Shown: positions 1 through 7,535, numbered from the stretch's first letter. The stretch: DNA of 10,750 nucleotides from an uncultured Acidobacteriota bacterium (GCA_937952345.1 CALFYN010000792.1:1-10750), one strand, 5' to 3'. A program made the numbers and translations. Notes: generated by a model from the sequence alone, not told the origin.

Positions 1-45
1 GGGCCTTTGTTAAGCAATCGTCAAGGCTGGAGGGTGAATGTTCGA

Positions 46-3000
46 TTAAAAAGTCAGCCGTAATGCCAACTGCACCTGGCGCGGATCGTTCATGGTTCCC
101 GTGATCGTTCCGAATGCGCGGTTCCCAAATGCCGAATTCGGCAGTCCGAACATCGGGGAATTGAATGCGTTGAAGAATTCCGCGCGGAGATGGAGGCGCA
201 CCTGTTCGCGGATGGGAAACATCTTGAAGATGGAAAGATCGACGTTGCTCATTCTTGGTCCGCGAACGTCGGGCAGAGTGCGGCCCACATTGCCATAGGT
301 GAACGGCACGGGGGCGGTAAATACGCTCGTGTTCAGGAAGTCGTTGAGCCTGTCCTGAACCCTGCCGCTGCGCGCGGCGCTGGTCCCCGTGCTGTTCGGC
401 CGCTGGGATCCGCCCAACGCGCGCGAGGTGTTCGGGGTGTTGGTTAGTGCAAGAGGCGGCCCGGATTGCAGGGAGAACAACGAATTCAACTGCCATCCGC
501 CGAGGACGAGATCCAGTCCCCGGTTCCAGGCGGAGCCGTAGCGTTGCCCATTGCCGAAGGGCAGTTGCCAGCTCACGCTACCGACAATCCTCTGGGCAAT
601 GTCTTCCTCAACCAGAGACCGGTCACTGCGCCGGTCGTAGGCATCCTGATGCTGTGCCAGTGGTCCGATGGTTGCGGGAGCGTCGCTGATGTTTTTGGAA
701 TTGGTGTAGGAGAGCAGGAAGCCCAGCCCACGGGCAAACCGGCGTTCTACCTTGGCAGTGAAGCCGTGATAGGTGGATCCGCCGGCGGCTGGATTGAACA
801 CGGTCAGATTGCCGAAGTGCGGATAGGGGCGCAGCAATTGCCCTCGCGCCACGGTGCTGCGGTTGAGTGTTCCCGGTGCTGTGATCACACCGAAGAAGGG
901 GTTCGGCACCAGGGTTTGCAGTGCCGTACCCAAGGCGAGAGTCTCCGGACGGAGTTGGTTGATCTGAAATCCGGCGCCGTCGCCAAGATGCACACCGCGG
1001 CTTCCGAGATAAGCACCCTCCACGAGGAAACTGCCGATCTGCCGTTGCAGGCTGAAGTTCCACTGTTGGTTGTAGGGCAGCGGCGCATCGCGGTCGAAGA
1101 TGCGGGCGACGTTCTGTCCTGTGAGTGACAGCAGTCCTTCACTGTTGCCGACGGGCTGCGAAAAGCCGTCGGGAAACGGATTGCTCAAGGTGGCGATGGG
1201 ACGCAGTCCGTCGAGCGACCCGACAAATGAAGTGGATGGAGCAAAGCCCTGCGAGGCGATGTTCCATCCCGCCGCACCGACACTGCCTGATCCATAGAAG
1301 AATCCGTAGCCGCCGCGCAGCACTGTCTTGGTGCCCACCTGGTAGGCGAATCCGATCCGTGGAGCAAAGTTGTTCTTGTCGGTGTTAAAGTGGCGCCTCG
1401 GATTCCCACCGACGGCGGCGAAACGCATTCCACCGCGCAACTCGCCCAATCCTCGCACCTGGTCGTTCAAAGGGCTGACGACGTCGTAGTCGAACCAATC
1501 GAGACGGTCCAGCTTTTCCGTGCGCGGGACCTCGAGTTCATAGCGCAGTCCGAGATTCAACGTCAGTTTTTGCGTGACACGCCAATCGTCCTGAACATAC
1601 AGCCCGGAATATGTGTTGGCTCCTTTCACCTGCAGGAATGTGCCGAAGTCGCCTGAGGCAGGCGTTCCGAGCAACAAGGACGCGATGGAGTCTCCGGCTG
1701 TGGCGCCGCCCTGGTTGGCGTTGGGGCCCTGCGTGAACCCTGGTGTGAAGCTGTAACTGCCGCTGAGGCTGATTCCGCGATCCTGTGGAACAGCGCTGTA
1801 GCGGATGTCGCCGCCGAATTTGATGACGTGCGATCCATGCACCTTCGTGGCGCTTTGCTGGATGGAGTGTGTGATGTAGTCGAATGCATTGATGCCGTCC
1901 GCCCAGCCTTGATTGCCATAGCCGCCAATATTGAAACTCGGGTAGGTTGTCTCTCCGTTCTGCGATTGCAGCGCACTGGGGAATCCGAGGGTGGTGAGGT
2001 CGATACCCAAAGAGCGGCTGAGGTTCTTGTGGGTGCGCTGATTGTAGGCATAGCGCGTATTCAAGAGCATGGTTGGGGAAACGGTAAATACATAGTCAGC
2101 CGCAACCGAGTACACATCCTGCAACAGGCCGAGATTGCCGGGAGTGGTTTCGTTCCCGTACCAGTTCGGATTCACATCGTCATCGCGCGTGTAATAGAAG
2201 CGTCCGTTCAACTGTTGCCGCGAGGTCAGTGTATGGTCTACACGCACGCCGAGAATGTCGTTCGTCCTGGCTTGTGAGGCGTTCAGCACGAGGTTGTTCA
2301 GTGAAGTGGGCTGATTGGGAGCGGGGTACTTGCCAACGATGTTTCGCGACACGGCATTGATCCGGTTGGCGGGAATGATGTTTCCGGCAAACGGCTGGCG
2401 GATCGGATTGTTTCCCACGGTCTGCGTGGTGAGCGGATCGTAGATCGTCACCCTCTGATTTCCGGCGGTCAGTTGCGAAAAATCTCCGGTGCGCATCTCC
2501 GCCGCGGGGACTGTGAAGGTGGAGTTGGCCGCGGTGCGCGCCCGCGTGGCCTGGTAGTTGACGAAGAAGAAGGTGTGGTTGCGGTGAATGGGTCCGCCAA
2601 TTGTGCCGCCGAACTGATTGCGCTTGAAGCTTCCCAGCGGAACATTGTTCCGGTTGGCGAAGAAATTGTTCGCATCGAGCTTGCTGTTGCGGAGAAAGTT
2701 GTAGAGGCTGCCATGGAACGAATTGGTGCCCGATTTACTGACGGTGTTGACGAGGCCGCCGCCACTGCGTCCATATTCGGCCGAGAAGGCGTTGGTCTGC
2801 ACCTTGAATTCCTGTATGGAATCCACCGGAACCGTTACTCCGAGGATTCCGCGTCCTGCCCAGACGCCGGGGAGTGTATTCGGCGCGCCATCCAGAAGAA
2901 ACTCATTCTGGCCAGGGCGAGAACCGCCGGCACTGAAGAGATTGGCGTTGTTAAACGTGTTGGCGTCGAATCCTCTTCCCACCGTCACTCCGGCGCTCAG

Positions 3001-3468
3001 GCCGAGAAGCCCGAGGGCGGTGCGGGTATTGAGGGGAAGATCCATGATCTGCTGGCTCTCCACAACCTGCCCGAGGGAGGAAGTGGAGGCCTGGAGCAGC
3101 GGTGTTGTTTCTCTCACCTCCACGGTTTCGGAAACAACGCCGACATTCAGGTTGAAGTCCACGTTCGCCACCTGCTCGACTTCAATTGTGACTCCGGTCC
3201 GGTTCACGGTTTGGAAACCTTCCCGGCTGACCACGATCCGGTATACGCCGGCAGGCACGAGGGGAAAGTTGTAATAGCCTTGTTCGTTGGAGGAGACGGC
3301 GCGCTCCACGCCTGTGTCGACGGAGATGAGACGCACTTGGGCGCCAGGGATGACACCACCGGTGGAGTCGGCGATGGTGCCGGTGACACGTCCGGCCGAA
3401 CTCTGCGCGAAGGCCATGGAAGAAAGCAGGAGATACAGCGCGATTATGCAGAGGTTTTTGCTGTTCAT
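46..3468 (-). CDS. Oar-like TonB-dependent outer-membrane receptor with carboxypeptidase-regulatory domain
   Basis: A 1140-residue outer-membrane protein. Residues 1-21 form a signal peptide (hydrophobic stretch, cleavage expected after AFA). Residues 25-108 are a carboxypeptidase-regulatory/CNA-B-like beta-sandwich (RVTGTIADSTGGVIPGAQV; later GYYNFPLVPAGVYRI). Residues about 113-245 are the plug (LPLNTRTALGLL, NEFLLDGAPNT, SIQEFKVQTNAFSAEYGRSG). The rest is a long beta-barrel rich in aromatic/Asn strands, ending in LALRLTF with a terminal Phe as expected for BAM-inserted barrels. This architecture is typical of the large receptor families of Acidobacteriota, usually thought to import glycans or other bulky nutrients; the substrate cannot be told from sequence and I see no clear TonB box. 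The ATG is preceded by AAAGG with 10-base spacing. It lies 92 bases downstream of the histidine kinase on the same strand. Family assignment is secure; the ligand is unknown. Confidence 0.93.
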   Translation of the reverse strand: MNSKNLCIIALYLLLSSMAFAQSSAGRVTGTIADSTGGVIPGAQVRLISVDTGVERAVSSNEQGYYNFPLVPAGVYRIVVSREGFQTVNRTGVTIEVEQVANVDFNLNVGVVSETVEVRETTPLLQASTSSLGQVVESQQIMDLPLNTRTALGLLGLSAGVTVGRGFDANTFNNANLFSAGGSRPGQNEFLLDGAPNTLPGVWAGRGILGVTVPVDSIQEFKVQTNAFSAEYGRSGGGLVNTVSKSGTNSFHGSLYNFLRNSKLDANNFFANRNNVPLGSFKRNQFGGTIGGPIHRNHTFFFVNYQATRARTAANSTFTVPAAEMRTGDFSQLTAGNQRVTIYDPLTTQTVGNNPIRQPFAGNIIPANRINAVSRNIVGKYPAPNQPTSLNNLVLNASQARTNDILGVRVDHTLTSRQQLNGRFYYTRDDDVNPNWYGNETTPGNLGLLQDVYSVAADYVFTVSPTMLLNTRYAYNQRTHKNLSRSLGIDLTTLGFPSALQSQNGETTYPSFNIGGYGNQGWADGINAFDYITHSIQQSATKVHGSHVIKFGGDIRYSAVPQDRGISLSGSYSFTPGFTQGPNANQGGATAGDSIASLLLGTPASGDFGTFLQVKGANTYSGLYVQDDWRVTQKLTLNLGLRYELEVPRTEKLDRLDWFDYDVVSPLNDQVRGLGELRGGMRFAAVGGNPRRHFNTDKNNFAPRIGFAYQVGTKTVLRGGYGFFYGSGSVGAAGWNIASQGFAPSTSFVGSLDGLRPIATLSNPFPDGFSQPVGNSEGLLSLTGQNVARIFDRDAPLPYNQQWNFSLQRQIGSFLVEGAYLGSRGVHLGDGAGFQINQLRPETLALGTALQTLVPNPFFGVITAPGTLNRSTVARGQLLRPYPHFGNLTVFNPAAGGSTYHGFTAKVERRFARGLGFLLSYTNSKNISDAPATIGPLAQHQDAYDRRSDRSLVEEDIAQRIVGSVSWQLPFGNGQRYGSAWNRGLDLVLGGWQLNSLFSLQSGPPLALTNTPNTSRALGGSQRPNSTGTSAARSGRVQDRLNDFLNTSVFTAPVPFTYGNVGRTLPDVRGPRMSNVDLSIFKMFPIREQVRLHLRAEFFNAFNSPMFGLPNSAFGNRAFGTITGTMNDPRQVQLALRLTF

Positions 3469-3560
3469 GATATGCGAACCTTTCGATCTTTTGATCCGCT
3501 GCCAGTCTACACCTGCCGTTATTTGGACACAACGGTCCCGCAGGGGGACGGGCTTGGATA

Positions 3561-5420
3561 TTAATCGCCGGCGCGGATTTCGAGGGGCAGCTTGATCTGG
3601 AATGTGCTCCCCGTTCCGGGGGCGCTTTCGACCGTGACCCGGCCGTGATGCATACGGACAATGTGTTCCACCATGGCCAATCCGATTCCGGTACCGGGGA
3701 TGCTGTCGCGCAGGGCGTCTTCGCCGCGCACGAATTTCTGAAAGATGCGCCGCTGTTCGTGCGGCGCGATGCCGGGACCGTTATCCGTTACTTGCAGGAT
3801 GCCGTGCGTGCCGTTGCGGCGTGCGGCAACTTCCACGCTTCGGCTTGATCCGCTGTATTTGACGGCGTTGTCGAGCAGATTCCAGAGGGCGAGGGCCAAG
3901 GCTTCGCGGTCGGCCTGCACGGGGACGGGCTCCACATGACATTCGAGGGTGAAGCCGCGGGCCGCGGGTTCGGTGCGGAAGCTGGCGACAACGGCGCTGA
4001 GTAGGTCGCCGGCATCGAGTGGTTCCAGACGGAAGGCTTTGCGGCCGGATTCCATGCGGCCGAAATCGAGGAGGGATTCGACGAGACGGCGCAGACGTTG
4101 GGTGGCACGATCCTGAGCTTCATGAAATAGTGTGCGGTCTTCGGGCGTCAGTGTTGTGTCGTCGGCGAGCATTTCGTTGAATTGCTGGAGGGATGTGAGC
4201 GGGGTGCGGAATTCATGCGAGACGGCGGCGACGAATTCGGATTGGAGACGGGCGACGGCGAGTTCCTTCGAGATGGAGCGGCTGGCGAGCCATACTCCGG
4301 CGGCGATGAGCAGGACCATCGCCGTGAGGCCGGCGAACAGCAACCGGCGGCGGGAAGCGAATCCGCCGTTGGGCTCATCAAGGGCGGCGATGGCCCAGGG
4401 GAGTCCGGATTCTTCGGGGGAGAGCGTCACGGCCGCCTGTCGCCTGGAGCCGTTGACGATCCATGCTTTTTCGGTTGCAGGGGAGTGGAACCAGTGCCGC
4501 TGCTGATAGTCTTTGTCCGCGATGAGGGCGGCGAGGCCATCGGGGGACACACTCCAGAGGATGGCTACTTCTCCTTCGGGGAGGTTGACGGTGGTGGCTC
4601 CGGCACCGTGCTGGTTCTTCCACCAATGCCAGAGATATTCGACAGCCGCGGAGACAATCGGGCCCTTGCTGCTTTGGGGGATGGTCTGCGCGACCCAGTT
4701 TTGGGCTAATTGCGAATAGTGCTGGTAAGCGGATTTTTCAATGGCCCAGCGGCCTTGTTGCAGGCCTTCGAGCAGTTGGCGGCTTTCCTGCTGGAGCTTT
4801 GTTTTTTCGCCTTTCTGCTCGTGAATCAGGCAGCGGGAACGGAGGGCCAGGAGACTGACGGGGACTCCGGCGAAGGCGATGCGGTCGGCCTTGGACAGGG
4901 CGGTGTAGTGGGTGAGTGCTTCGTCTGTTCGTCCGAGGGTTCGGAGGGTGCGGGCGAGGCGGAGACGGGCTCCGGCGGAGATGGCAGGGTTCGGATCGTT
5001 GGCGAGATTGGAGTAGAGTTGCAGTGCTCTGGCTGGGTCCTTGTGGGTGTATTCCAAGGTTTCGGCTTCGCGGAAGGGCTCGTCCGGGGGCTGCACGAGG
5101 TCGGCGGGAATCGGGCGGTAGAGGAGCAGGGTTGGGGGTTGGGTTCGGATGGCGCCGCTGCGGCGGAGGGTGACCAGAACGGCGCCGGTGGGGAGGGTTG
5201 GCGGGTGATCGAGCCATGCGGCGGCTGCCAACGTGTGATCGCCGGCGATGGCTTTGCGCAGAGATGCGGCGAGGGTTTCGGCGGCGAGGCGGCTGCGTTC
5301 GCGGCGCTGTTCGCTTTCGAGCAGGCGATCCTGCTCGACAAGGCGCCAGCCTAACCAGACGAGCGCCATGGCCGGGATTAGCATGAGGGCGATGGAGATC
5401 GCCAGGAGCCAGCGGGGCAT
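3561..5420 (-). CDS. Membrane sensor histidine kinase with TPR-like extracytoplasmic domain
   Basis: A 619-residue transmembrane kinase. TM1 is at residues 4-24 and TM2 at about 358-379, enclosing a long extracytoplasmic region. Within that region residues about 117-180 look like tetratricopeptide repeats (DPARALQLYSNLA, LRLARTLRTLGRTDEALTHY). The cytoplasmic part holds a HisKA dimerisation domain with phospho-acceptor His402 (SHEFRTPLTSL). The HATPase_c domain follows, with N-box NLLDNAVKYS (514-523), G1 box DNGPGI (546-551) and G2 box GTGIGLAMVEH (576-586), so all catalytic motifs are intact. No HAMP, PAS or receiver domain is visible and no partner response regulator lies in the window. 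The next gene downstream is the TonB-dependent receptor, so the two may be co-transcribed. The start is the only ATG after an upstream in-frame stop; no Shine-Dalgarno sequence precedes it, so it may be leaderless or poorly translated. The signal sensed is unknown. Confidence 0.93.
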   Translation of the reverse strand: MPRWLLAISIALMLIPAMALVWLGWRLVEQDRLLESEQRRERSRLAAETLAASLRKAIAGDHTLAAAAWLDHPPTLPTGAVLVTLRRSGAIRTQPPTLLLYRPIPADLVQPPDEPFREAETLEYTHKDPARALQLYSNLANDPNPAISAGARLRLARTLRTLGRTDEALTHYTALSKADRIAFAGVPVSLLALRSRCLIHEQKGEKTKLQQESRQLLEGLQQGRWAIEKSAYQHYSQLAQNWVAQTIPQSSKGPIVSAAVEYLWHWWKNQHGAGATTVNLPEGEVAILWSVSPDGLAALIADKDYQQRHWFHSPATEKAWIVNGSRRQAAVTLSPEESGLPWAIAALDEPNGGFASRRRLLFAGLTAMVLLIAAGVWLASRSISKELAVARLQSEFVAAVSHEFRTPLTSLQQFNEMLADDTTLTPEDRTLFHEAQDRATQRLRRLVESLLDFGRMESGRKAFRLEPLDAGDLLSAVVASFRTEPAARGFTLECHVEPVPVQADREALALALWNLLDNAVKYSGSSRSVEVAARRNGTHGILQVTDNGPGIAPHEQRRIFQKFVRGEDALRDSIPGTGIGLAMVEHIVRMHHGRVTVESAPGTGSTFQIKLPLEIRAGD

Positions 5421-5460
5421 GGCGCTATTCAGTGTATTCGTCTTTTGTTAAGGGATGGTC

Positions 5461-5517
5461 AAGGAGGTGAGGAGAAGTTTGCGGGTTTGTCCGCACTTCT
5501 GTTGTAGTGCGCTTTGA
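5461..5517 (+). promoter_or_regulatory. Strong Shine-Dalgarno with possible 12-codon leader overlapping the nuclease-like start
   Basis: AAGGAGGTGA at 5461-5470 is complementary to the 3' end of 16S rRNA, yet it lies 36 bases from the GTG of the next gene, too far to serve it. In another frame a TTG at 5479 with suitable spacing opens a 12-codon ORF (reading MRVCPHFCCSAL) whose TGA at 5515-5517 overlaps the GTG start at 5507. The downstream gene has no ribosome-binding site of its own, so translational coupling through this minicistron is possible. The motif is seen directly; translation is inferred. The same 86-base gap must also hold the divergent kinase promoter, for which only a TTGACC -35-like hexamer (5457-5462, minus strand) stands out. 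Confidence 0.3.
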
Positions 5518-6001
5518 CGAAACGCTGAAGGAACTGCTGCAATCGACGCATGCGCGGTTGCTGGAGAATCTGGCGGGATCGGCGATCCGGCGGTGGTTGA
5601 ACGTGGAGTTTCCGCGCACGCAGTTGCGGCGCGTGGATCTGCCGGCGGAGTTGGAGAATGGGGAGCTTTTCCATTTGGAATTGCAGACGCGGAACGATGG
5701 GAATATCGGGCGGAGATTACTGGAATACAGGCTGCTGATTGAGGAGCAGTTTGCGCGGAGTCCGGTGCAGGTGGTGTTGTATCTGGGGTGGGAAGCGATG
5801 CGGATGAATGGGTTGTGGGAAGGGCGTGGGCTTCGATTTGAGTTTACGATACTGGATATTCGGGATCTGGATCCGGGGATGTTGGAGGCGAGCGGGAGGA
5901 TCGAGGACCGGATTTTGATGGTGCTGTTGGGGCGGGGGGACTCGCGGGGGAGGGCGGTTGCAGTGCTGGAGGAAATCAGCCTGAGGCCCGATCAGGGCTG
6001 A
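5507..6001 (+). CDS. Rpn/DUF4351-type PD-(D/E)XK nuclease-like protein, short form
   Basis: A 164-residue soluble protein. The N-terminal part has the look of the Rpn/transposase-associated PD-(D/E)XK families: MRFDETLKELL, then WLNVEFPRTQLRRVDL with Asp44, then ELFHLELQTRND with Glu58-x-Gln60 (the E-x-Q variant of the ExK motif), then LLEYRLLI and a VQVVLYLGW strand. These families include recombination-promoting nucleases and many proteins annotated as hypothetical or 'putative transposase'. Members usually continue well beyond this length; here the protein stops just after EDRILMVLL and an AVAVLEEISLRPDQG tail, so the C-terminus is probably missing. The start is GTG; no other ATG, GTG or TTG occurs in frame after the stop at 5468-5470, and homologues as I recall them begin similarly. 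Its stop overlaps the convergent folK stop by 10 bases. Family call fairly confident; activity uncertain. Confidence 0.7.
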   Translation: MRFDETLKELLQSTHARLLENLAGSAIRRWLNVEFPRTQLRRVDLPAELENGELFHLELQTRNDGNIGRRLLEYRLLIEEQFARSPVQVVLYLGWEAMRMNGLWEGRGLRFEFTILDIRDLDPGMLEASGRIEDRILMVLLGRGDSRGRAVAVLEEISLRPDQG

Positions 6002-6060
6002 TCCCACCCCTCAGTTCCGAAACGGCTGCCGCTCGTCCGCACCCGTTGATCCTTCACTCC
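5941..6060. other. Abrupt GC-skew reversal
   Basis: Counting by eye, the 120 plus-strand bases 5881-6000 hold 59 G and 21 C, while 6001-6120 hold 23 G and 53 C. Sampled lines farther out keep the same signs: 661-720 has 25 G/7 C and 4921-4980 has 30 G/14 C, whereas 6841-6900 has 16 G/29 C and 10201-10260 has 13 G/23 C. Genes of both orientations lie on each side, so the switch is a property of the DNA strand and not of coding direction. It marks a replichore boundary of terminus type or the joint of a rearrangement. Confidence 0.75.
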
Positions 6061-6504
6061 CGCCAGCATCTCCAGCATCGTTTGCTTCGTCACCGGATGC
6101 CGCAACCCCGGCGCAATCTCCGCCAGCGGCTCCAGCACAAAGCGCCGTTCCCCCATCCGCGGATGCGGCACCACCAGGTCCGCCGTCGTAATCACAAACC
6201 GCCCGTACAACAACAGATCGATGTCAATCGTCCGCGGCCCGTTGGCCACCACCCGCCGCCGCCCCATCTCCCGCTCAATCGTCTGCAGCCGCCGCAGCAG
6301 CACCCGCGGCAGCACATCGGTCTTTCCCTCCAATACCTGATTCAGGAAATCCGGCTGGTCCGTTTTGTACATCGCCTTCGTTTCATACACCCGCGACACC
6401 GCCGTCACCGCCACGCCCGCCGCGCCAATCCGCTCCACCGCCCGCTCCAGATTCCCCCGCCGGTCCCCCATGTTCGAACCCAGCGCCAGATACACCGTCT
6501 TCAT
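5992..6504 (-). CDS. folK: 2-amino-4-hydroxy-6-hydroxymethyldihydropteridine pyrophosphokinase (HPPK)
   Basis: A 170-residue cytoplasmic enzyme of folate biosynthesis; it transfers pyrophosphate from ATP to 6-hydroxymethyl-7,8-dihydropterin. The family motifs appear in order: LALGSNMGDR (residues 6-15), SRVYET, QPDFLN, REMGRRR, GPRTIDIDLLLYG with the metal-binding Asp pair, then VPHPRMGERRFVLEPLAEIAP. Length is normal for a stand-alone HPPK apart from a tail of about a dozen residues (SGSRFGTEGWDQP) beyond the usual end near MLAGVKDQRV. That tail lies across the composition boundary and may be read-through into foreign sequence. The ATG overlaps the natural ruvB stop as ATGA. A weak AGGGA 11 bases upstream sits in a stem-loop. 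No other folate gene is in the window. Confidence 0.95.
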   Translation of the reverse strand: MKTVYLALGSNMGDRRGNLERAVERIGAAGVAVTAVSRVYETKAMYKTDQPDFLNQVLEGKTDVLPRVLLRRLQTIEREMGRRRVVANGPRTIDIDLLLYGRFVITTADLVVPHPRMGERRFVLEPLAEIAPGLRHPVTKQTMLEMLAGVKDQRVRTSGSRFGTEGWDQP

Positions 6505-7535
6505 CCGAACAACGATCCCTGATCGTTCGCAAACGCCACCCGCCGCTTCACGCCAAAATAATCGAACGCCGTATCCGTCGCCTTGCGCCCCTTCGGCGTG
6601 CGGTCCAGAAACCCAAGCTGCATCAGGTAAGGCTCGTACACTTCTTCAATCGTGTCCGCCTACTCATCCACCGATGACGCAATCGTCTTCAACCCCACCG
6701 GACCACCACCGTATTTCTCCAGCAGCGTCAGCATGATCTTCTGGTCAATCTCATCCAGCCCGAAGCGGTCCACCTCCAGCAGATCCAGCGCCGTGCGCGC
6801 CACCTTCAGGTCGATGTGCCCCGCCGCGCGCACCTCCGCGTAATCCCGCACCCGCCGCAACAGCCGGTTCGCGATACGCGGCGTCCCCCGCGCCCGCCGT
6901 GCAATCTCCTCGGCACCCTCATGATCCACCGTCACCTGCAGCAGCGTCGCCGAGCGCTCCACGATCTTCTGCAACTCCGGTACGCCATAATGATTCAGCC
7001 GCAGCAGCAGCCCGAACCGCCCACGCATCGGAGCGCTGATCATCCCCATCCGCGTCGTCGCCCCAATCGCCGTGAATCGCGGAATCGGCAGCGAATGCGT
7101 GCGCGCCCCAGGCCCCTGCCCAACAATAATATCGACCCGGAAATCCTCCAGAGCCGAATAAAACATCTCCTCCACATCGGGCAGCAGCCGGTGAATTTCA
7201 TCGACGAAAAACACCTGCTTATCGCGCACGTTGCTCAGCATGCCGGTCAGATCCAGTTTCTTCTGAATCACCGGACCGCTCGTCAAATCGATGTCCACAC
7301 CCAGTTCCGCCGCAATGATGTGCGCCAGCGTCGTCTTCCCCAACCCCGGAGGCCCGAACAGCAGCACATGGTCCATCGCCTCACCCCGCCGCCGCGCCGC
7401 CGCAATCGCAATCGCCAGGTTTTCCTTCAGCTTCGCCTGGCCGGTGAACTCCTCCAGCCGCCGCGGACGCAGAGCCGCTTCATACTGCTGGTCGCCTTCC
7501 TGGCGGCTCGCCGATGCGATACCCTGTTCCCGCAT
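6501..7535 (-). CDS. ruvB: Holliday junction branch-migration helicase RuvB, interrupted by an in-frame amber codon
   Basis: RuvB is the hexameric AAA+ motor that drives RuvA-bound Holliday junctions. The open part, 6660-7535, encodes 291 residues: LRPRRLEEFTGQ, Walker A GPPGLGKT (61-68), Walker B VFFVDEIH (108-115), sensor-1 GATTR (158-162), the arginine-finger region SAPMRGRFG (167-175, usually RDRFG), sensor-2 GTPRIANRLLRR (217-228) and the start of the winged helix (EKYGGGPVGLKTIASSVDE). A TAG follows at 6660-6662. In the same frame the conserved end continues (ADTIEEVYEPYLMQLGFL, DRTPKGRKAT, AFDYFG) to a TGA at 6501-6503, giving 344 codons with the amber, the normal RuvB length. The frame is thus intact except for one codon, and its true stop overlaps the folK ATG. 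If not suppressed, the product loses about 52 residues of the DNA-binding winged-helix domain. The ATG has only a weak upstream AAGAG. The gntR-type gene ends 27 bases upstream. Confidence 0.93.
6511..6527 (-). promoter_or_regulatory. Stem-loop enclosing the folK ribosome-binding region
   Basis: On the coding strand the sequence AACGATC-AGG-GATCGTT is a perfect 7-bp inverted repeat with a 3-base loop, ending 6 bases before the folK ATG. CGAAC/GTTCG outside it can extend the stem across a small bulge. The only Shine-Dalgarno-like string for folK, AGGGA, lies in the loop and adjoining stem. It is inside the last codons of full-length ruvB, so ribosomes finishing ruvB would open it. The repeat is seen directly; a role in translational coupling is inferred. 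Confidence 0.4.
6660..6662 (-). other. In-frame TAG (codon 292) within ruvB
   Basis: The coding strand reads S-V-D-E-stop-A-D-T-I-E-E-V-Y-E-P. RuvB proteins normally have one residue, often Glu, at the stop position, and a single G-to-T change (GAG to TAG) would produce it. There is no frameshift: conserved sequence resumes directly after the stop. It could be a true nonsense mutation, a sequencing or assembly error, or a suppressed codon. Confidence 0.9.

Noticed and set aside
167..175. RuvB arginine-finger region reads MRGRFG and not RDRFG (residues 170-175 of RuvB; start and end here are residue numbers)
   Set aside because: The Arg residues are kept and this middle position varies among RuvB proteins, so it is not good evidence of decay on its own.
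3535..3549. GTCCC-GCAGG-GGGAC inverted repeat between the kinase and the receptor
   Set aside because: Only 5 bp of stem and no T-run; too weak to call a terminator.
2473..3564. A 363-codon plus-strand open frame opposite the receptor gene
   Set aside because: It lies antisense to a clearly conserved receptor N-terminus and has no recognisable domain; long antisense frames are expected at this GC content.
5421..5460. TTTTGTTAAG, resembling the XerD arm of a dif site, near the skew switch
   Set aside because: The partner XerC arm and the dyad expected of a 28-base dif site are absent, and a similar string (CTTTGTTAAGC) occurs at 5-15.
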